A stretch of DNA of 64,000 nucleotides, taken from positions 1 to 64,000 of the forward strand of contig JBAJFG010000080.1 of the NCBI GenBank assembly GCA_037903475.1. Reading direction: 5' to 3'. The translations under genes and the position numbers were made by a program. Below, piece by piece: positions 44,851 through 55,408 of this stretch. A model generated the notes under the pieces. That model saw only the letters and a list, made by a program, of their open reading frames with translations. It searched no databases and was not told the origin of the DNA. The stretch comes from Ancylostoma caninum (Eukaryota; Nematoda; Chromadorea; Rhabditida; Ancylostomatidae). Position 1 is the stretch's first letter; each line of letters starts with the position of its first letter.

Positions 44851-46979
44851 TAGGTATATATGGTCGAGGCAGCAGCGACTCAGTTGCCTGTGCGGCAGGG
44901 GGTTCACCATTTGATGTTGAAGTCTTTTTAGTGTGAAACTATATTTCATGGCCTAAATCCATATGTGAACTTATCACAGATCTTAACTTTTGTTCCCAAA
45001 AGATTGGTAACCCAAATGATACAATTATTCACAGTTGTCTCTCTGAACTTCGCAAAATCTTAGAAACATACGGGAGGCTCCAGTGGTCGAGGCCATAACA
45101 CGCGTGGCCATAGCTGCAGTAGCACTGCCTGGTTGTCTGCGCATCCACACATTTCAGTGTGGCTACCGTGCTCATTCTCTGCTAATTCTACCTATTCTGA
45201 CCTGTCAAAACCCTTGGTAGGACGTGTGCGCCAGGGATGAGCTGATACGAAACCTTGAGGAACCGAATATCGGTCCAAATAAAGGAATGGCTAAAGATGA
45301 GCAGATAACAGATTTCTGGATAACCGATAGCGGGTAAGGGTTAGCGGAACAGAATACCAACAACTAAGAGTACACAGAAAGCATCACCGACTTTTAGGGG
45401 CATTTTTATTTACATTGATCATGGATGAGGTTACAAATATCCTTTTTTCGTAGATAACTCGCGACAAAAACCACTAACGCAAAACTGATGGTTATGTTCT
45501 TAAAACAACTGCTGAACGAAGATGCATGAAAGTCATATAGGGATTTTTTTTAAATTTTCAAAAATTTTGGCCTATTTGTTACGAACAAGAAGCAGGAGAA
45601 ACATTTGTATGTTGTGGTGAACAGTAATTTTTATTACTTCTGGCCAAGAGGAAACGGTTCGAGTTATCTGCCTTTTCCTACTCTACTCCAAGGATCTGAA
45701 TCACTGATGAAACTAAAAGGTAAAGGCTCTAAGATACGTTGCACAAGTGTGTTTCTGTAAATGGCCACTCTCTTTCTGAGAAAAGTGCGTAGTGAAAGCA
45801 ACGGGTTTTTCTTCATCCGGACCGTAATCCGGTGTTAAAAGCCAGGATTACGGTACGGATAACGGGTCATCAAAAACTTGCGGATAACAGTAGACGGATA
45901 ACCGGATAATCCGCTCATCCTTGGCGTGCACGCGGTCCAAGACACGAGTTTGCTCTATTTGTACTGCTGTACTGTGAGCTGGATGGATTTCCGCAACGCC
46001 CAGCTTCCACATTTTTACCTCTAACTAGAAGACTAGTGATAGACATGTTAGACATAGCTGCGTATCATGTTTTTAATCTCTAAAATATCAACCCGTGATC
46101 TGCTTGTTGGAGATGACGATGTAGAGGAGGCTAGGTATAGGGTGTTTCACGGGGAAACGTAGTTTCGCAGAAATTAGAGAATGAGAGAACGCGAGAAATA
46201 GTGCCGTATTCGGAGAGGCACACGAGAAATGCATGAAATGAAATCACTGGCACGAATACTCAATTATCGTCGTTTTTGGAACGGACTATATTGCGGAAAC
46301 CCTTCCGGCTCAAACTATAGCACTATAGGACCCGTTATCCGAACCGTTTGGACTGATGGAAATGAAATCCCGCTTTTTTCGAGTGATGCAGGCTTATAGC
46401 AATTACTCGCGACTTGAGCAATAATACACACTTGCCGTAAGATTTATGAAGATTTAGAAAGATTTATGCATTAGAAAGATTTATGCAGGGTTTGTTGCGG
46501 TTTTTTTTCGTTGACACGTGGCGACTCGCCCCCTTCGAGGTAAGCATAAACCGACAATAAAATGGCAGACCTGAGTAGTGTCTCCGCTTCAGCGAGATTA
46601 GGCAGTCCTGGACGAGGATTCAGTTGAAACCGCGGCCGAATGCAACCATGCAGACGCGATGCGTAGGTGCGGTCGCGCGCGGACGCGGCGCGGGTACGAG
46701 AATCCGCCTCGTTGTAACCAGCCGTTCTGGCGAGCGCTTTAGCAGTATTTATTTATTTAGTGCACATGCACTGCACATGATAGGATTAGGCAAAAACAAA
46801 TCAATAACAAAAACAGGAACGTAATAAAACAACACTGGAAAAATAAAGATGTGGAAACCAGCAACCAGCAGTAGGCCCTTCTTCTTTCAGAAAACTCATT
46901 TTTATAGCTATTGGGTGCAATAGAGGATAGCCTACCACGTTCCTGTCATCCTGCCATCCCCGTAACAGGATTACGGCAG
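44851..46979. other. No supported gene
   Basis: AT-rich with several diverged GGATAACGG/ACCGGATAAC motifs at 45300-45340 and 45825-45930 (a loose repeat around TAACGGGT). The segment 46620-46740 is very GC-rich. No exon model. Confidence 0.35.
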
Positions 46980-47320
46980 GACAAATGCAGCAATATGCGC
47001 TGTTAACATCTCCCGTTTTCACGTTTGTTGTGCAGGTCGGGAGAAACGGTTTCGTGCTGCGCTCCAAACGCTCGATTTCCTGTGTAACGGTCCTCGATTG
47101 CACGAGATTCATGGATGATTTATGCGCTTCAGCGAATTTGATGGAGATAACCGACGCCGGGGCATTCGGCGCTCCGCTTCCGATTATAATTAGCGCCGCG
47201 CCGCGCACGTGCCGCGCGTGTGCCTATCGTTCAATTTCGTCCGCCGTGGTGCTGCACACCACGTGGGTTTGTCTCCCGTCCTCCAAATTCTTCATTTGCC
47301 AGTGTTTTCGTTGATTTAAT
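46980..47320. other. GC-rich island, possible exon or promoter
   Basis: Strikingly GC-rich against AT-rich neighbours. A strong acceptor (CGTTTGTTGTGCAG) precedes 47037. Several frames on both strands stay open to about 47310. An inverted pair, GGCGCT and AGCGCC, flanks TAATTATAATCGG near 47170-47200, and CACGTG occurs at 47207 and 47261. It could be a first exon and promoter of a plus-strand gene, a minus-strand exon, or a decayed GC-rich element. I could not choose. Confidence 0.35.
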
Positions 47321-48284
47321 GTCTTGTAGAGGTTTCTAGAGGTTAAACTACTGTAAGGTGATTGCCATTTGTGAGAAGAAAGGACTTCTACTGCCACTTT
47401 TCTTATCAACTTCATTGCTAATCTTCTTGAATGAGTCAAACGAATCACTTTATAGTCATTACGTTTCTCTCTCTCTCTGTTATATCTGTTGTTTTTCGCC
47501 TCTCATGGCTTTCGGTTGCCAGGGGAAGTGTACGCTTTGTGACCGAGCACAAATGGAGTTAAGTGCTGTGCGAACGTGCGGCTTGCTGTTTGTGTTTTTG
47601 CTGCGCTTTTGCCGCCCTTTCGTGTCCTGGGTCCAATACATCTGAAATATATGACGCTGCAATGTCTTCGCGTCAAATCTTAGCGGTTCTTATGGATTTC
47701 TTAGCGCCGGGAAAAAACCGAGGCGCCTGCGTCACACATCCGCGCTCAGTAGCATCGCGACGTGATCAGCTTATAGTTTTTCCCTCTTCTCGGAAAAATT
47801 AGTCGTTTTTGGTGTCAAAACTTCTTGATTCTCCTTGGATTGGAGCGATTTGCAATAGCGAGGTGACGTAGAAATGTAGAATTTCGCGAGCAAATTCGTG
47901 TAGGAATATGCGAAAGCAGTGCTTAGAATTGGACTATTTCTGTTTTTGCGGCTTTCTCCGTTTACGTTTAAGGGCCGTACGCTGGCCTAGCTTCCATTAT
48001 CTTCTGTTAGAATATTTGAATTGTTTGGTACGTGTCTCCCCTCACTGTCTGCTTACCTTTACCTCTTTTCATTCACATTATTGCTGTGGCGGTTGGTGTT
48101 TGGGTAATCCAAAAATGATGGCAATGAATCACGTGAATTGCACATCGGTTTGTTCTAGAACTTTTCTTTTTCACGGTTTTACCCATCTACATCATAATCG
48201 GTAAGTATTAGCGTTAATATTGGGTGTCATTCCAACTAGTAAGGCTGGTCTTTAAATTTTGGGAAGCTCGGGAAATTCAACAGT

Positions 48285-48480
48285 TCCTGACGTACAGTCC
48301 CTGTCAGTAAGACATTGCGCGTGCGGTTTCCCATTGTGGTGGGTGCAGAATCGCGGCGGGACCTTCTCGACCTTCTCATTTGGATCATGCTGTCTCCGCA
48401 TCCATCGCACAGGTCCCACCGCGTTTCTGTGGTCAAGAAATCTGTCAATCTTTCTGAGAAGGACTGTATGCGCATTTTTT
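48285..48480. repeat. Dispersed hairpin repeat, copy 1
   Basis: Contains AGAATCGCGGCGGGACC and its inverted partner GGTCCCACCGCGTTTCT about 70 bases on. Similar over about 150 bases to 52945-53125. Confidence 0.7.
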
Positions 48481-48551
48481 CCTCATCTTAGGACGTTTCA
48501 TCTCCTGTGCGCTCTAAATTTAGTTATAAAGTTATCGATAGTTTGAAGTCG

Positions 48552-49157
48552 ATGTGGTATACTTTCGGATCAAAAATGTTTCATCCTGGACGAGGTTATA
48601 ATTTAAAAGATCAAGGTAAGTACTACCGTCTTTCTCACGTGCAACCTAATAAGGAATGTGACTAAAAGTCAGATCATTGGTTCTGCATTGACAATCAGTG
48701 CGTGGAAAACTACGATTTTCCAAATCAACTATGGGAAAACGATCGCTTTAGTTCTCAAGCTTTTCCTTTTCCCATTTTACCCTGTCCGACACAAGTGGTT
48801 TAAATCCGGCATGTTATAAGTACTGCTTACTCGTTTGGTATCTAGTCTTCTTCGCAAGCACACCTACTACGCTTCGTTTTTAATTTTTTTTTACAAGCAA
48901 GATTGTTTGTTTTTCTCTCACCCACGTAGCAGTATGGATAGCTAAATGCCACATTGAAGTTAATGTTGTCAGAATGCTTTTAACCGTTATAGTTCAAACT
49001 ACATGCAATCACCCATTTCTTCTTTTGCGCAGGATGTCTTTATATAAATCATTCGAGGCTACTGTGGGATGCTGTACAGCTTACACCGCTCGTCCGTTTT
49101 AGCACGCTGGGTTATTTTGCCCGAGTAATGGCGTGCCTGCGAGTGCTAGTTGCCTAA
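48552..49157 (+). CDS. Candidate two-exon small gene, 62 residues
   Basis: Exon 1 (48552-48615) starts with ATG, encodes MWYTFGSKMFHPGRGYNLKD then Q, and ends at CAAG before a GTAAGT donor. Exon 2 (49033-49157) follows the acceptor CTTCTTTTGCGCAG, joins in phase and encodes CLYINHSRLLWDAVQLTPLV, then RFSTLGYFARVMACLRVLVA, then TAA. The intron would be 417 bases. Both splice sites are strong. The real exon 2 might end earlier at a GTAATG site after YFAR and continue into more exons downstream. A possible further exon with ATG at 49253 ends in a GTAAGT donor. No signal peptide or known domain. The product may be a small protein, or this may be the 5' part of a larger gene. Confidence 0.4.
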
Positions 49158-50048
49158 AAAGGTGGAGACGTCGGTCGTAGATCGGCAGGAAGTCCGATAG
49201 CAGCGCACGAGCAGCCATCAGACCGCGTGGGCTGGCGTGGTTGGTTCGATTATGGCTCCATTTGCATGTCGGAACCGCTACTGCTACACATTTTGCGCGT
49301 CTGCTATATTGAAATCCAGTAAGTGGTATCTTGTCGGGATGGAAAGTGGAATTCTCTCACATCTCATCGAGCTTTGTTCACATTTTGTTGTTTGATGTTA
49401 CTACAGTTCAGATCCAAATTCTTCTCTTAATTTCTTCACGATTATTTTTGTCTTCGTCAGTCAAAGCCTAGACTGGCGACGAAGCTCGGCCTTTTGGTTC
49501 ACTTTTCCTATTATGACCGGCACCTGCTTCCATGTCGCAATTGTGGACACACAAATACCAGCCTATCAACAACATCCATGGTGATGTTTATTCACAAGGT
49601 ATTTGTTAGTTAAGCAAACAGATTGTACTCTGCTGCTTATTGCGTATTTTAATTCTGGCGCATAACTACATTCTTTCTTGTTGCCGTCTTCTTCGATTTC
49701 GTCCAGCTGCAGTCGTCTGCAGCCGAAACTCCCAGATTGTTCCATGAATATTTTCCAAACAACAACATTGTAATTAAATTTTCGGGCCTTCGCCTGCTAA
49801 GACATTTTTCCCACAAATTTTTCAGTTTCTCGACATCCCTATTCCTTTTCCGGTTTCTTCCAATGAGCATTTCACGATCATATAAATAAAAGACCAGTTG
49901 CGAGGGTGCAATTGGAGGAGTATTTTATCGTCTCTCAACCTCGAGTTCTTTGAATTGTTTATCATTATCAGTAATCGTTTTGTGTTCTAAATTCTGTTCA
50001 GAGCCAGTTATTGAGTATTCGATAGCATAGTGACCTAAAGTTGTTTGA
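49158..50048. other. No supported gene
   Basis: Apart from the possible short exon at 49253-49321 (ATG to a GTAAGT donor, MAPFACRNRYCYTFCASAIL), nothing is recognised. Confidence 0.3.
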
Positions 50049-50324
50049 TTACAAATTCAAGTTGCGTCGAAGGTAAAGGAGAACGTAGTGAGGGCCTTTT
50101 GTGCTTGAAAGCTGGCACGACGGGTCATCCGCATCGCGCTCGGCCAAGCGAGTGGAGGCGGAACTCGTCGTGACACCTTTCAGCGAAGCCTGCAATTCAC
50201 GGTTTTGATGGGAATAGCTCCCCAAATACATGAAGTAGGCGTCGCTGCGTTTCACACAGCCTCGGGAGACACGCGGCACGTCCGCGACGCTCGAGCTGGA
50301 ACCTTCATCGCGACGACAAACCAT
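50049..50324 (-). CDS. Unrecognised 91-codon ORF with coding-like composition
   Basis: An ATG-started minus-strand frame, clearly richer in G/C at third codon positions than the surroundings, with a mixed hydrophilic composition (MVCRRDEGSSSSVADVPRVS, DAYFMYLGSYSHQNRELQ). It abuts the inverted-repeat fragment at 50325. No good donor or acceptor was found, so it would be a single-exon gene. Alternatively it is part of an unrecognised GC-rich element. No signal peptide or domain. Confidence 0.25.
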   Translation of the reverse strand: MVCRRDEGSSSSVADVPRVSRGCVKRSDAYFMYLGSYSHQNRELQASLKGVTTSSASTRLAERDADDPSCQLSSTKGPHYVLLYLRRNLNL

Positions 50325-50475
50325 GGGTTTTCTTGATAGTTATCATCAAATGTGGTGAAGAACTATCAAGAAAACACGAATTTGCCATCATAACGCCGAT
50401 TTCAGTGCGAGCGGCGTAGACGCACCGCATACCTTCCGTGTCCGCGGACAACCCAGAGTCATCGACGCTCATTCT
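50325..50475. mobile_element. Half copy of the GGGCGTCAATGG inverted-repeat family
   Basis: TTCTTGATAGTTATCATCAA, AACGCCGATTTCAGTGCGAG and GTCCGCGGACAACCC match the centre and right arm of 58450-58700. The left arm is absent. Confidence 0.6.
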
Positions 50476-51324
50476 AAGTGATCTGCTGGTAACTGTTCAC
50501 AGTGAACACGACTTTTTCAAAAATGGGAAGTTTCCTTAAGCGGAAACTTCAATGAATTGTAAGTTGGGATGCTCCACACACCGGGCTTCAGTTCAAATTC
50601 GTAAAGCTTTTTTCAACGACAGTGCGTCTATAACGTGATCTGTCTTGGTCACAGATTATACAAATCAGCTGTTCCTTCCCATTTCACCCAGATAAATTTA
50701 GTACGGATTTAAACACAGCGAATAGGGTTTGGTTGGCTTGACACGGGAGTCGAAAAATTCACTGGGTGTGTGGCGGGGACTCCACGTGCACGTGTCATTG
50801 CACAACCTTGCATCATGTGCCGGGATCTCTAGTTGAGTTTCTACATGTGTGATTTATCAAAAACCTGTTTACCAAATTTTTTTTTTATCTCACAATCTTG
50901 CCTTTCCAATATTGATCATCCGATGTGGTCACCAGAATTTCTTGAAGAAATTATTTCACTGCTTTTATATAGCATCAGGGATATTGTAACCTGGATTTCT
51001 TTACGGAAGTACACGTAACCGTCATAATCACTCCAAATTAACTTTTGTAGTAAGTTGTTTTATAGTAACTGACAAAATTGGTTCAGAAAAGTGACGACAA
51101 GTTTTGATATGTGCATCGGCATAGGTAGTGTGACAGGATTTTTGCGTCAGTTGACTGCATGGTGGCGCTGTGCAGTGGTTTCGAAGTATGCAAACAAGTA
51201 AATCGGAACTCGGAACTTCTATACTTTGTTCATATGGACAGCCTTGATATATATTCCAATCAGAAAGTTGTCTACTGCTCCGCTTGGACTCATCCGTTCC
51301 ATGCACGCCCACTTTATTTCCAGG

Positions 51325-51482
51325 ACATTTCTGGATTCATACTCAGAAAATCTTCAGTTGCATTAGCACGTTATCCCGACCTCACAAGTGATGTAGGGCG
51401 CCCGTTAAACACTCGAATGTTGCGGCGATTAGCGTTATTAAAAAGCACACAACCTCTAAGATCCGACTTTATTAGCTTATAG
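51325..51482 (+). CDS. Candidate terminal exon, unrecognised
   Basis: Follows a strong acceptor (CTTTATTTCCAG). The open frame encodes DISGFILRKSSVALARYPDL, then TSDVGRPLNTRMLRRLALLK and STQPLRSDFISL, before TAG. The frame also stays open upstream to 51159, so the boundary is uncertain. A further possible exon lies at 50920-50985 (MWSPEFLEEIISLLLYSIRD). No domain recognised. It could be the 3' end of the gene starting at 48552. Confidence 0.3.
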
Positions 51483-52944
51483 ATATACCCCGAAAGCAAT
51501 ACATAACGTTATCGTCTAGCCTAACGGCGCGAAAGAAACAGCTGACTATGTCAAAGTTTACGGTCACCTCTGCCCTTAACCTTTTTGTTCCCCATGAAAG
51601 CTGTTGAAAAATATCTCATCTGCTGCACAAATTTTTCATGGGAAAATTTTAACCTTTGGATGGTGATTCGACAAGCGATTACGAGCTCCGCAAGTGCTGA
51701 TAATCTGAAGCAAGTTCGCTGATGAGATAGTGTCCGGCATTGATTAGTTTCTCGCTTGAATAGGTACGTCTAGGAGAAAAACACTCATTTTGATCTCTAT
51801 CGGTGTTCATCCTTTTTTTTTTATTCCATACAGTATTTTTTTTTTGGAAAGTTCTGCTGAAGCCATGTTAAGTTGAATGTTTTACGTCCGACTGCCTTTG
51901 AATATGTTAGGTGACTTGAGAATACAGATTAGTGCTGCGTTGTAATTGCTTCCATACTACAAAAAGGTGGGAATTCAAAGAGCTGCACCAAAGATTTCAC
52001 TACTCCGTTCAGTGGCGGCATCAATGCAACTGTGCTCATCTGCAGCAAAAAAAATAACTCACTACTGACTCAACTTATTTGAATGATTTTGCGAAATATT
52101 GTAAAACCTCAGCTCACTTCACTGTGAGTTTTGTCACACCGCCAATCCATTAGTATTTTGGAACGCTACCTAACAAATCACCCAAACATGCCATGTGACG
52201 AACTCGAGGCAACCTGCAGGAGCGTGATTGACCGTGGAAAAAGAGACTTCCTATCGAGTCATTTGTCAAACTTTTTCTACATTCCCAAAAGCACGTAGAT
52301 TCCCATAAGGATTATAGTCTGCCTCTAGAGCGACTACAGGGGTACTATTGTACTTCACCGGTCCCACTACGACCCCAAAGTTGGGCGGATGAAATTGTTC
52401 GAAAAGTTGCATGCAGGAGTAGTTGAGGATGCTGATGACGAATATCATACTTATTTTGCATGCCGTTACCGACCTTATTGACTTTATCGGTTTCTCTGGA
52501 TATGGAATTCCTCTTGGATCTCTCTGAAAACTTGCATACAGGGATTTTTTGAAGGGGTTTGTAACAAATACGATAAAGGTTTTGCAAGGAAAGTTGGCCG
52601 TTTAGAGAAAACTTCAGTAAAAACGGAAATCACACCACTCCACGGAGAAAAACTTGGAGAAAATCAACGAGAGATTATAATGCAAAACAGCAATTACGTT
52701 CGTGATGTGCACCTTCAAAAACCTTCACATGCAATTTTTTCAAGACATTCGAGAGATGGGCCGAGCATGGAAAAAGTCGGCAAAATTGATAGAAAGAATG
52801 AAAAATCGATATATTCATGTAAACTGAGTGTATTATTCGTGATCAGCATCCTCGACTACTTCAGTATGCGCGTTTCTAGAGGAATCCATTGTTTGGAGCT
52901 ACGAATTTATAGTTAGTGACGCGGTACAGTCCTCATGAAAAAAA
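51483..52944. other. No supported gene; faint Helitron-like relic
   Basis: AT-rich. At 52420-52600 sequences such as ATGACGAATATCATACTTAT and TTTGCATGCCGTTACCGACC faintly resemble the Helitron internal units. No Helitron end was found. Confidence 0.35.
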
Positions 52945-53125
52945 CGGATTGCGTGTGTGGTTTCACAGCGTCGCGGGACCAGAATCGTGGCGAGACCTAC
53001 TTGACCCTCTCACTTGGATCAAGCTCTCCCCGTATCCCCGTTCAGGTGTCGCCACGATTTCGCAGCGACGGAGTACGTCTATCCTTTTGAGAAGGGTTGT
53101 ACAGTTGTATCGACTACGGGCTATC
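52945..53125. repeat. Dispersed hairpin repeat, copy 2
   Basis: AGAATCGTGGCGAGACC pairs imperfectly with GTGTCGCCACGATTTCG downstream. About 70 percent similar to 48285-48480, including TTGGATCAAGCTCTCCCCG versus TTGGATCATGCTGTCTCCG. Confidence 0.7.
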
Positions 53126-53255
53126 GTTGACTTGCAATATCTACGTTAAACGGCAAGGTTTCTCTTTTTGCATCGGCCAGTACCACATTCTTCCATAAGC
53201 CACTTTTTCTCCTAGTTCTCTCCAATCAATACCCCTTGCACATACTGACGTCATC

Positions 53256-53444
53256 CTACGCGCTGGCGTAGGCGATTTTGCGCCACTGTGGGATCAGACG
53301 CAGATGATGAGGTTGTCGTGAAATCGGAGAAATTCCGTGCTTTGTGATCTTCTCATGTCTTGTCTCAATTCTTCTAACCCGAACACTATGAGAACCATGC
53401 GTTAAAAGGGTGAAGGTGAGGAGGCCAACCTTGAGCAGACCCAT
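53256..53444 (-). CDS. Possible small secreted protein, 62 codons
   Basis: A minus-strand ATG frame begins MGLLKVGLLTFTLLTHGSHS, which has the form of a signal peptide (short basic start, hydrophobic core, small residues at the cut). It continues VRVRRIETRHEKITKHGISP with a basic tail, then TAG. Codon use is fairly G/C-rich. The region after the signal peptide loosely recalls propeptides of nematode aspartic proteases, but no protease exons were found downstream on this strand. It lies divergently from, and only 23 bases away from, the ATG at 53468, so both cannot easily have separate promoters. Confidence 0.25.
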   Translation of the reverse strand: MGLLKVGLLTFTLLTHGSHSVRVRRIETRHEKITKHGISPISRQPHHLRLIPQWRKIAYASA

Positions 53445-53467
53445 CCTGCCTATGACAAGCGTCGCGA

Positions 53468-55408
53468 ATGTCCCTGGTGAAACACACTATTAATCAGCTG
53501 AAGTTAGTTCACTCTGAGGTATGTGCAGCTTCTTCATTCGAGAGACTAGCTTTTTTTCGGTTCTTCGGCGGTTGGTCTGGCCTTTGTCTGTTTGCGGGCT
53601 CTTCACTACTTTCATTCTGGATGTGGTTCTTTTCCATCTCACTACATATGTATTTGGTGTGTTTTGGAGCTAATTTTGCCAAAAGCCAAAAATGATGAGC
53701 GAGTCGGCAATGGCGAATCGTGCTGATCTTCTCATTCTCCTCATCCCTTACATTCGTATAGTCGCATCAAATCTTTCTGTGTACAAAGTCAAGTGAGCTG
53801 CTTCAACGCTATGCAGTAAACTCAGCCGTTTGTGCAGTGGGCTTGACTTCCGCAGTATTGTCGCTGAAAAACTCCCGCCAACTGCTACCTGTTCCATTTG
53901 GTCTTCTGCTTGACCCTCTGTTAAATGAGCGAGTGTCAATGAGCCTCGCTCTTCGTCGAATTCAACGTATTCGAAGTCCTAGACTAGCTCAGCAAAGGAC
54001 GACGAATGTGCGACCTTACTATAACCTATCTAGAAATTGGATCCAAGGTAAGATTAAATTAAGTTGCAAGGTTTCGACTCTATAACTCATTCTATTCCAT
54101 ATCATCTGATTTGTTGCTCTTTTATGGACACTGCCTGTTGTGTTTAATTTTTGTTGTTTTTCTTCACACGCCGTACAACGTAGCTTCGAGATTTGACTAG
54201 CTGAAAAAATTTCCTGCGTCGATGACCTCCTCAAGTGCTCCCTTACTTTTTTGAGCGTGCTATCGTCTTGTTACGTTTCAAGAGTTAAGAACTGGAGGAT
54301 CTAAAAAAGTTACCTTTGATGTGTTTTGAATTTGGCGGTTTCTTTAGCAGATCATAGTTTGCTCATGTGTTTTTTAACCTTAGGATAAGGTGTCCTTCAA
54401 ATTTATTCATAATCAAGCAATACCACTGTGGTTCGAAACAGCCGATAGAAGATGTAAGTCATTTATTCTGCATAGTCTCCCACGTGCTTCTCCTTCTCAG
54501 TGTCCACCTCGTGATCGAAAGCTTTGCATTTTATAGTTTACTTCCTAGCTGTTTGTTTTCCTCTCATCGTGATTATCTGGTATTTCGTTGTTGTTTCTGT
54601 CAACCGCCATACTCAGCTCTCAAATCCAAGTTCCGATTTAATAATCAAGTGCAGCACCTATGGACACTTTTGTTGGAGATGTTGCCAGATTTCTGCACTT
54701 TGAGGGAAGGTGAAATACCGCGACAAAGCATGAAATTCATGGAAATGGCGTGCTGCATTTCATGCGATTGATCTCGTGCCCTTCGGCGTTTTTGGGTCCC
54801 GCCACGTGATTGCCATGCGAGTTTATGCAAGCGACCAAACCTTCGTAAGCTGGTGTGTTGTTTAGCTTAAAAGCAGTGAGCTGTGGTATCTCGCACCAAT
54901 ATCTCCGCAGTCACATACATGTAGGTGGTGATTCCTTGTGTCCTGCCGACAGTTGTGCTTTACCGCCAATCGATTAGACGGCTCACCTCAGAAATGAAAA
55001 ATTCCTTAGGTGCTGCCTACGAGTTTTCATAGTTGTCAGGCACTGATACAGCATCTTTTGCTTCACCTATTCCTTACTCCAACACAGTACATCGCTTGCG
55101 CAGAAAATTCGATAAATATCTCAGCAGTCGAGTTTTTGTCCACCTCGCGTGGTGTGCATTCTAATCGAATGCACCGCGACGATGTGCTGTTGGCTTGCTG
55201 GTCGCTGAGTGGGCGGCATATGATTCGTTCTTCTTTCATATGTTCCTGTTCGGGTGAATGTATTCTGCTGAGCGTTCTCTTTCTAAAAGCAGTCGGCACA
55301 ATGCCTCAGCTTCTCATAGAATTGTCATCTGACTCCTGGTCCGGACATGCACATAATGTGGGAAAAACGATGCCAATCAGAGCGCGCGTCGAGCTACGGG
55401 GGAATTAG
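53468..55408 (+). CDS. Candidate 5-6 exon gene, uncharacterised protein
   Basis: Exon 1 (53468-53518) encodes MSLVKHTINQLKLVHSE before GTATGT. Exon 2 (53762-54047) follows CGTATAG, is open for 95 codons (for example RQLLPVPFGLLLDPLLNERV) and ends CAAG before GTAAGA. Exon 54384-54453 follows TTTTTTAACCTTAG, encodes DKVSFKFIHNQAIPLWFETA and ends before GTAAGT. Exon 54617-54709 follows CTCAG, encodes SKFRFNNQVQHLWTLLLEML and ends before GTGAAA. The last exon (55125-55408) follows ATATCTCAG, encodes AVEFLSTSRGVHSNRMHRDD and onward to TAG. The last three are phase-compatible. Exon 2 does not join 54384 directly; a 26-base microexon at 54284-54309 would fix the phase but has a weak donor. The total would be about 269 residues. 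No membrane segment or known domain was recognised. Confidence 0.5.

Noticed and set aside
46801..47208. 135-codon minus-strand frame in the GC-rich island
   Set aside because: It lacks an ATG at its start and runs into plainly AT-rich non-coding sequence. Plus-strand frames are equally open, so it was left as an unassigned GC-rich island.
55063..55299. Minus-strand frame with a CIRLECTPREVDKNSTAE stretch, at first reminiscent of an integrin alpha stalk
   Set aside because: No other integrin exon, transmembrane segment or GFFKR motif lies nearby, and the plus-strand exon over the same bases fits the 53.5-55.4 kb gene model better.
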